From the NCBI GenBank assembly GCA_002503045.1, contig DAQW01000008.1:1-37931 (forward strand): a stretch of 37,931 nucleotides of DNA. The letters are read 5' to 3'. The DNA is from Euryarchaeota archaeon UBA39 (GTDB lineage: Archaea > Thermoplasmatota > Poseidoniia > Poseidoniales > Thalassarchaeaceae). The first letter of the stretch is position 1; each line of letters starts with the position of its first letter. Position numbers and translations under genes: made by a program. The notes beneath the pieces are model-generated. The model did not search any database and was not told where the DNA came from. It worked only from the letters and a program-made list of their open reading frames with translations. This document shows positions 34,666 to 37,931 of the stretch, piece by piece.

Positions 34666-35304
34666 ATGGATTCGAGCATAGTGCTCTTTGGTCCGCCCGG
34701 TGCAGGCAAAGGAACTCAAGCAGGGCGCATCGTACAAGCAACTGGAAAACCTCAGGTTTCTACAGGTGATATGCTTAGAGCAGCGGTTGAAAATGGAACT
34801 GAATTGGGTCGAATCGCTAAGGGATACATGGAGTCAGGAGGTTTAGTCCCTGATGAGGTGATTATTGGTCTCATAGAAGAGAGAATAAAGCAGCCAGACG
34901 CTATCGGTGGCCTACTTTTCGATGGTTTCCCTCGCACCATCCCTCAAGCTGAAGCTCTCGAAAAAATCGCTCCGGTTTCGATGGTCATTGCAATACATGT
35001 TGAAGATGAGTCAATTGTGGAACGAATTTGTGGTAGATTTACCTGTGCTTCATGCGGTGAAGTCTACCACGATATATTCCGGCCATGTAAAACTGAATCT
35101 GTTTGCGATTCTTGCAATGGGACTGAATTTAAACGACGTGCTGATGATTCTGAAGCCACAGTTAGAAATCGCCTCTCAGCATATCATGAGCAAACATCTC
35201 CCCTTGAATCATGGTACTTTGATAGAGGACTACTTAGAAGAATAGATGGGAATCATAGTATTGAGCAAGTTGGACAAGAAATTTCTAATCTTCTTGATGA
35301 ATAA
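34666..35304 (+). CDS. adk: adenylate kinase, long type with zinc-binding LID
   Basis: 212 residues. Interconverts ATP plus AMP with two ADP. The P-loop GPPGAGKGTQ is at 9-18, the AMP-binding VSTGDMLRAA at 31-40, and DGFPRT at 86-91. The LID carries two CxxC pairs, CASC (127-130) and CDSC (147-150), which bind structural zinc as in Gram-positive bacterial enzymes. Then come RADD and VRNRLSAYHEQTSPL. This is the bacterial-type Adk, not the trimeric archaeal AdkA, so transfer from bacteria at some point is likely. It starts 38 bases after the protease gene and leads into the RNase P subunit gene 17 bases downstream, so adk and the next two genes probably form one operon. Confidence 0.97.
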   Translation: MDSSIVLFGPPGAGKGTQAGRIVQATGKPQVSTGDMLRAAVENGTELGRIAKGYMESGGLVPDEVIIGLIEERIKQPDAIGGLLFDGFPRTIPQAEALEKIAPVSMVIAIHVEDESIVERICGRFTCASCGEVYHDIFRPCKTESVCDSCNGTEFKRRADDSEATVRNRLSAYHEQTSPLESWYFDRGLLRRIDGNHSIEQVGQEISNLLDE

Positions 35305-35321
35305 TAATTCGTGGTGTTTTC

Positions 35322-35639
35322 ATGAAACGTAGACGTCGACAAAGTCTACGGGTGGAGAGGGCAAATGAGGCGATTGCTCATCTTTCAGGTATTATAGTAG
35401 ATGTTGGCGCAGATTTAGATGTGCGGAATACAGCTGCACGTGATCTTATTAGGACCTGTATGAGGCATAATTGTTCGATTCCAGAAAATCTCAAACGATG
35501 GGTATGTCGTGGATGTAAAGGCGCTTTAATCCCAGGCGAGACTGCAAGAATACGTGTTCGTTCTAGAGTTCGTGTTACTACATGTTTGACTTGTTTTCGT
35601 GAAAAACGCATTCCTTTGAATTCGGAGGAGTTAGAATGA
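35322..35639 (+). CDS. rnp4: ribonuclease P protein component 4 (Rpp21/Rpr2)
   Basis: 105 residues, slightly short but complete. This subunit pairs with Rpp29 on the RNase P RNA, which trims tRNA 5' ends. A basic N-terminus (MKRRRRQSLRVERANEAIAHL) and long helices lead to the zinc ribbon, with cysteines at 62, 65, 88 and 91 (VCRGCKG and TTCLTC). The family signature PGETARIRVRSRVRVTTCL lies between the pairs. The gene sits between adk and the CRM-domain gene, whose ATG overlaps this stop codon (ATGA). That arrangement is familiar from euryarchaeal translation-gene clusters in which Rpp21, the CRM protein and eS19 occur together; no eS19 gene follows here. Confidence 0.93.
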   Translation: MKRRRRQSLRVERANEAIAHLSGIIVDVGADLDVRNTAARDLIRTCMRHNCSIPENLKRWVCRGCKGALIPGETARIRVRSRVRVTTCLTCFREKRIPLNSEELE

Positions 35640-35902
35640 AAATTCCTGATTGGGTAATTTTGTCGGCTAAGGATCCAGACCTAAAATCCACTGTACGTTT
35701 AGGTAGAAATGGATTGACTGATTCTATTATTGAAGAAATTAAAACTCAATTATCTGCTCGTACATTGGTCAAAATTAGATTAAATCGAGGATTTGCCATT
35801 GATTCTGAACAGAGGGAAAAGATATTTTCTCATTTGGAAGAATCAACCATGAGTACTCTTGTTTTTTCTCGAGGTAATGTCGCTGTTTTATGGAGATCAT
35901 AA
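35636..35902 (+). CDS. CRM-domain (YhbY/CRS1-like) RNA-binding protein
   Basis: 88 residues, a single CRM domain. The fold is indicated by STVRLGRNGLTDSIIEEIKT (the GRNG loop is the RNA-binding GxxG turn), TLVKIRLNRGFAIDSEQRE, and the closing strand LVFSRGNVAVLWRS, which matches the usual G-x-x-x-VLYR ending. Bacterial YhbY associates with the large ribosomal subunit precursor, and plant CRM proteins aid intron splicing; in archaea the role is probably ribosome or RNA maturation. The start overlaps the Rpp21 stop by four bases, indicating translational coupling. It ends 20 bases before the ion-transporter gene. Confidence 0.93.
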   Translation: MKIPDWVILSAKDPDLKSTVRLGRNGLTDSIIEEIKTQLSARTLVKIRLNRGFAIDSEQREKIFSHLEESTMSTLVFSRGNVAVLWRS

Positions 35903-35922
35903 GTAGAAATTTGGAATAATCA

Positions 35923-37608
35923 ATGGATGGTTATTTGAATCGCCTAATGGACGGAGTAATAATGCGAGTCTTTTCCCGAGGGCGGTCGTTTTGGATCCGA
36001 TCTACTCTTTTACTCTCTTCGTTGGCCATGTTTACCTTTTTTCCGATGGTCCAAGCAGGTGGAGGAGGAGGCTTAGCAGGCAGGCATTGGTATGTCGATC
36101 ATATTTCTTCAATGCCCGAATGGGCATTACCTGCGTCATTTTTGATTCTTCTAGCAGTTTATGGCCTAATCATTTTTGAATTGATAGATAGGGCTCTAGC
36201 AGCAACAATTGGTGGAATACTATGTGTATTTGTTTTACACATAATAGCCGCAGGCGATCCTAATTCTACGGGTCCAGATTTACTAGATGTTATTGTTTGG
36301 ATAGATATGGAGACCGTCGGCCTTCTAATGGGTATGATGATTATCGTAGGAGTGTTATCGGAAACAGGTGTTTTCCAATGGGCCGCAGTAGAGGCTTATG
36401 CTCGGAGCGGAGGTTCTATTTGGAGGCTGATGGTAATCCTTGCAGTAGTTACTGCAGTATTTTCGGCATTCCTTGACAATGTAACGACTATGTTGTTGAT
36501 TGCCCCAGTAACTATTCAACTTGCAAAGGTGTTGAATTTAAATCCAATTCCATTGTTAGTTGGAGAGGTAATGTTCTCGAATATCGGAGGTACTGCAACT
36601 CAGATTGGTGATCCTCCGAATATTATCATTGGCGCACAACTTTCTAGAACAAGTCTTGCTGGAACTCCTCTTGCCGAGCATTCTATTGCTTTCATTGATT
36701 TCGTTATCAATCTAGCTCCTGCTGTCTTCCTAGTTTTCCTTCCCTCATTATGGCTTCTACATCGTCTCGAGAGGGAAGGTCTAGATTTACATCGAGATAG
36801 GGATATTGAATCACTCAGGGAAACATATGGGATTAAAGATAAATCTATGCTGATAAAGTCAGGGATTATTCTCTCAATTGTATTGGTGGCATTTTTCGCC
36901 CATAGTGCAATTGTACATCCTCTATCCAATGTGGCAGTGATTGCTCTTATCGGTGCATTTGTAATGTTATTAGTGGTTACTCCACACGAAATTGAACATT
37001 ATCTTGACGAAGTAGAATGGACCACATTGTTGTTCTTTGCAGGATTATTTATTTTGATTGGCGGCCTAAGTGCAATGGGCCTCATTGATGCTTTAGCAGA
37101 ATGGACTAGTACAATGATTGCTCGTGCACCCGAGGATCACCGATTGTTTGTTGCACTAATGTTATTGCTGTGGGTTTCAGCGATTGCTTCTGCCTTTATT
37201 GATAATATTCCATTTACTGCCACGATGGTTCCTGTGATGCTCGAAATTGCTCAGGATGTTGATTTAGATCTTCCATTGGGTCCTCTAGCTTGGGCTCTTG
37301 CACTTGGAGCATGTCTCGGAGGGAATGGTACTTTGATTGGCGCTTCAGCAAATGTAGCAACTGCAGGAATCGCTAGTGGGGCGGGACATAATATTACTTT
37401 CATGCGCTTTTTCAAGACCGGTTTCCCAATTATGATTGTTAGCGTAATTTTAGCTTCGGTTTACTTGTACATCATGTTCGTAATGTGGGAAGTCCACGTC
37501 ACACCTTCAGTAATACCTTATGTTGTGATTGGAATCGGGGTTCTGGGTATGGTAATGATTGGGCGAATTTGGGGTCCAGCAGATATCACGATTGTTGAAG
37601 AAGAGTGA
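35923..37608 (+). CDS. ArsB/NhaD-superfamily ion transporter (Na+/H+ antiporter type)
   Basis: 561 residues with about 12 membrane helices after an N-terminal hydrophobic segment ending in a Gly-rich stretch (VQAGGGGGLAG). The protein shows the two-fold repeat of the ion transporter superfamily. The first half has FSAFLDNVTTMLLIAPVTI and SNIGGTATQIGDPPNIIIG; the second has ASAFIDNIPFTATMVPVML and GACLGGNGTLIGASANVATA. The paired DN motifs and Gly-Thr-Asn/Gln-x-Gly hairpins form the transport site in NhaD, ArsB and the P-protein group. Sodium/proton exchange fits a marine cell; arsenite or dicarboxylate transport cannot be excluded. The ATG at 35923 is used. The ATG at 35962, preceded by GGAG, is a plausible shorter start that places the hydrophobic segment closer to the N-terminus. 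Confidence 0.88.
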   Translation: MDGYLNRLMDGVIMRVFSRGRSFWIRSTLLLSSLAMFTFFPMVQAGGGGGLAGRHWYVDHISSMPEWALPASFLILLAVYGLIIFELIDRALAATIGGILCVFVLHIIAAGDPNSTGPDLLDVIVWIDMETVGLLMGMMIIVGVLSETGVFQWAAVEAYARSGGSIWRLMVILAVVTAVFSAFLDNVTTMLLIAPVTIQLAKVLNLNPIPLLVGEVMFSNIGGTATQIGDPPNIIIGAQLSRTSLAGTPLAEHSIAFIDFVINLAPAVFLVFLPSLWLLHRLEREGLDLHRDRDIESLRETYGIKDKSMLIKSGIILSIVLVAFFAHSAIVHPLSNVAVIALIGAFVMLLVVTPHEIEHYLDEVEWTTLLFFAGLFILIGGLSAMGLIDALAEWTSTMIARAPEDHRLFVALMLLLWVSAIASAFIDNIPFTATMVPVMLEIAQDVDLDLPLGPLAWALALGACLGGNGTLIGASANVATAGIASGAGHNITFMRFFKTGFPIMIVSVILASVYLYIMFVMWEVHVTPSVIPYVVIGIGVLGMVMIGRIWGPADITIVEEE

Positions 37609-37632
37609 ACTTCTGTCCGTCAGCATCAAATC

Positions 37633-37931
37633 ATGCGGAGTTTACCGGATAGCATGCAAGAGTGTCAGGTGTGCGGACTTCTCTTTGGTGGAGGAGACCG
37701 TTGCCCTGAGTGTAAGAGCGTTTTTGGTACAACTGTCGAGATTGATCAAGATGATTCGCTACCTTCTGGTCCATTGCCTGGAACTGCTTCGCTTACAGAA
37801 ATTCTGACGGAGGTAGACGGATTGAGTGGCCCATCTTCTGATGATTTAGATTCGCGTCCCAATCTTCCATTCACATTGGGTGGCGCAAGGTCTGCACCTA
37901 AGGTACAATTGTTGTTTGGTACTGGGGCCCG
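37633..37931 (+). CDS. zinc-ribbon protein, 5' portion (cut by window end)
   Basis: The frame starts with ATG at 37633, 24 bases after the transporter stop, and stays open for 99 codons to the window edge. The N-terminus reads MRSLPDSMQECQVCGLLFGG and continues with DRCPECKS, a four-cysteine zinc ribbon (C-x2-C...C-x2-C). The rest is Ser-, Pro- and Asp-rich and looks like a flexible linker leading to a domain outside the window. A second Met at residue 8 (37654) directly precedes the first cysteine pair and could be the start. The function is unknown. The pattern of zinc ribbon plus disordered linker mirrors the membrane protein upstream of dnaJ in this window, but with the ribbon at the other end. 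Confidence 0.7.
   Translation, partial: MRSLPDSMQECQVCGLLFGGGDRCPECKSVFGTTVEIDQDDSLPSGPLPGTASLTEILTEVDGLSGPSSDDLDSRPNLPFTLGGARSAPKVQLLFGTGA

Noticed and set aside
34512..34769. Open frame spanning the end of the protease gene and the start of adk
   Set aside because: It is an out-of-frame reading of a proline-repeat region and of the adk P-loop region.
1..37931. tRNA, rRNA or other structured RNA genes
   Set aside because: All gaps between genes are about 105 bases or less, and none contains a cloverleaf-like set of arms or the TTCGAATC-type T-loop in proper context.

Overview
The window reads as chromosomal DNA of a marine planktonic euryarchaeon. Marine Group II ('Candidatus Poseidoniales') or a close relative is the best guess; this is inferred from gene content and no search was run. 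The information-processing genes are archaeal: uS15 with the archaeal N-terminal extension, archaeal GluRS and PheT, archaeosine synthase ArcS, the RNase P subunit Rpp21/Rpr2, a CRM-domain RNA-binding protein, RNase HII and type II GAPDH. They sit beside bacterial-looking DnaJ and zinc-LID adenylate kinase. The DNA is AT-rich by eye and very compact. No gap between genes exceeds about 105 bases, and several convergent genes overlap or abut. I saw no tRNA, rRNA, CRISPR array, transposase or phage gene.

Layout. 1-6539 (+): the end of one calcium-repeat surface protein, an 1849-residue surface protein with a cytosolic EF-hand, and an unrecognised 154-residue protein. 6522-8506: four closely packed genes on alternating strands, including a fusion of pyroglutamyl peptidase with a Nudix hydrolase and a PF01877 RNA-binding protein. 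8623-11829 (+): a GT2 glycosyltransferase, a membrane/zinc-ribbon protein and DnaJ. 11842-15349 (-): an RCC1-repeat lipoprotein and a single-pass surface protein. 15414-18622 (+): ArcS, uS15 and a RecJ/Cdc45-like protein that appears to have lost its metal-binding residues. 18623-28690 (-): a glutamate-synthase-like protein, PheT, a surface protein overlapping RNase HII by four bases, GluRS and another surface protein with a cytosolic zinc ribbon. 28791-37931 (+): type II GAPDH, a 1.6-kilo-residue membrane-anchored subtilisin, adenylate kinase, Rpp21, a CRM protein, an ArsB/NhaD-type ion transporter and the start of a zinc-ribbon protein.

Two themes run through the window. One is translation and RNA metabolism (tRNA charging, tRNA modification, RNase P, ribosomal protein, RNase HII). 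The other is a large investment in secreted or membrane-anchored proteins: seven of about 26 genes, several with a single C-terminal membrane helix and a distinctive cytosolic tail. This fits a heterotroph that degrades peptides and polymers at its surface. The most unusual items are the Pcp-Nudix fusion, the dead RecJ/Cdc45-like protein beside uS15, and the glutamate-synthase-like protein with reordered, degenerate domains. I found no obvious defence system or mobile island.
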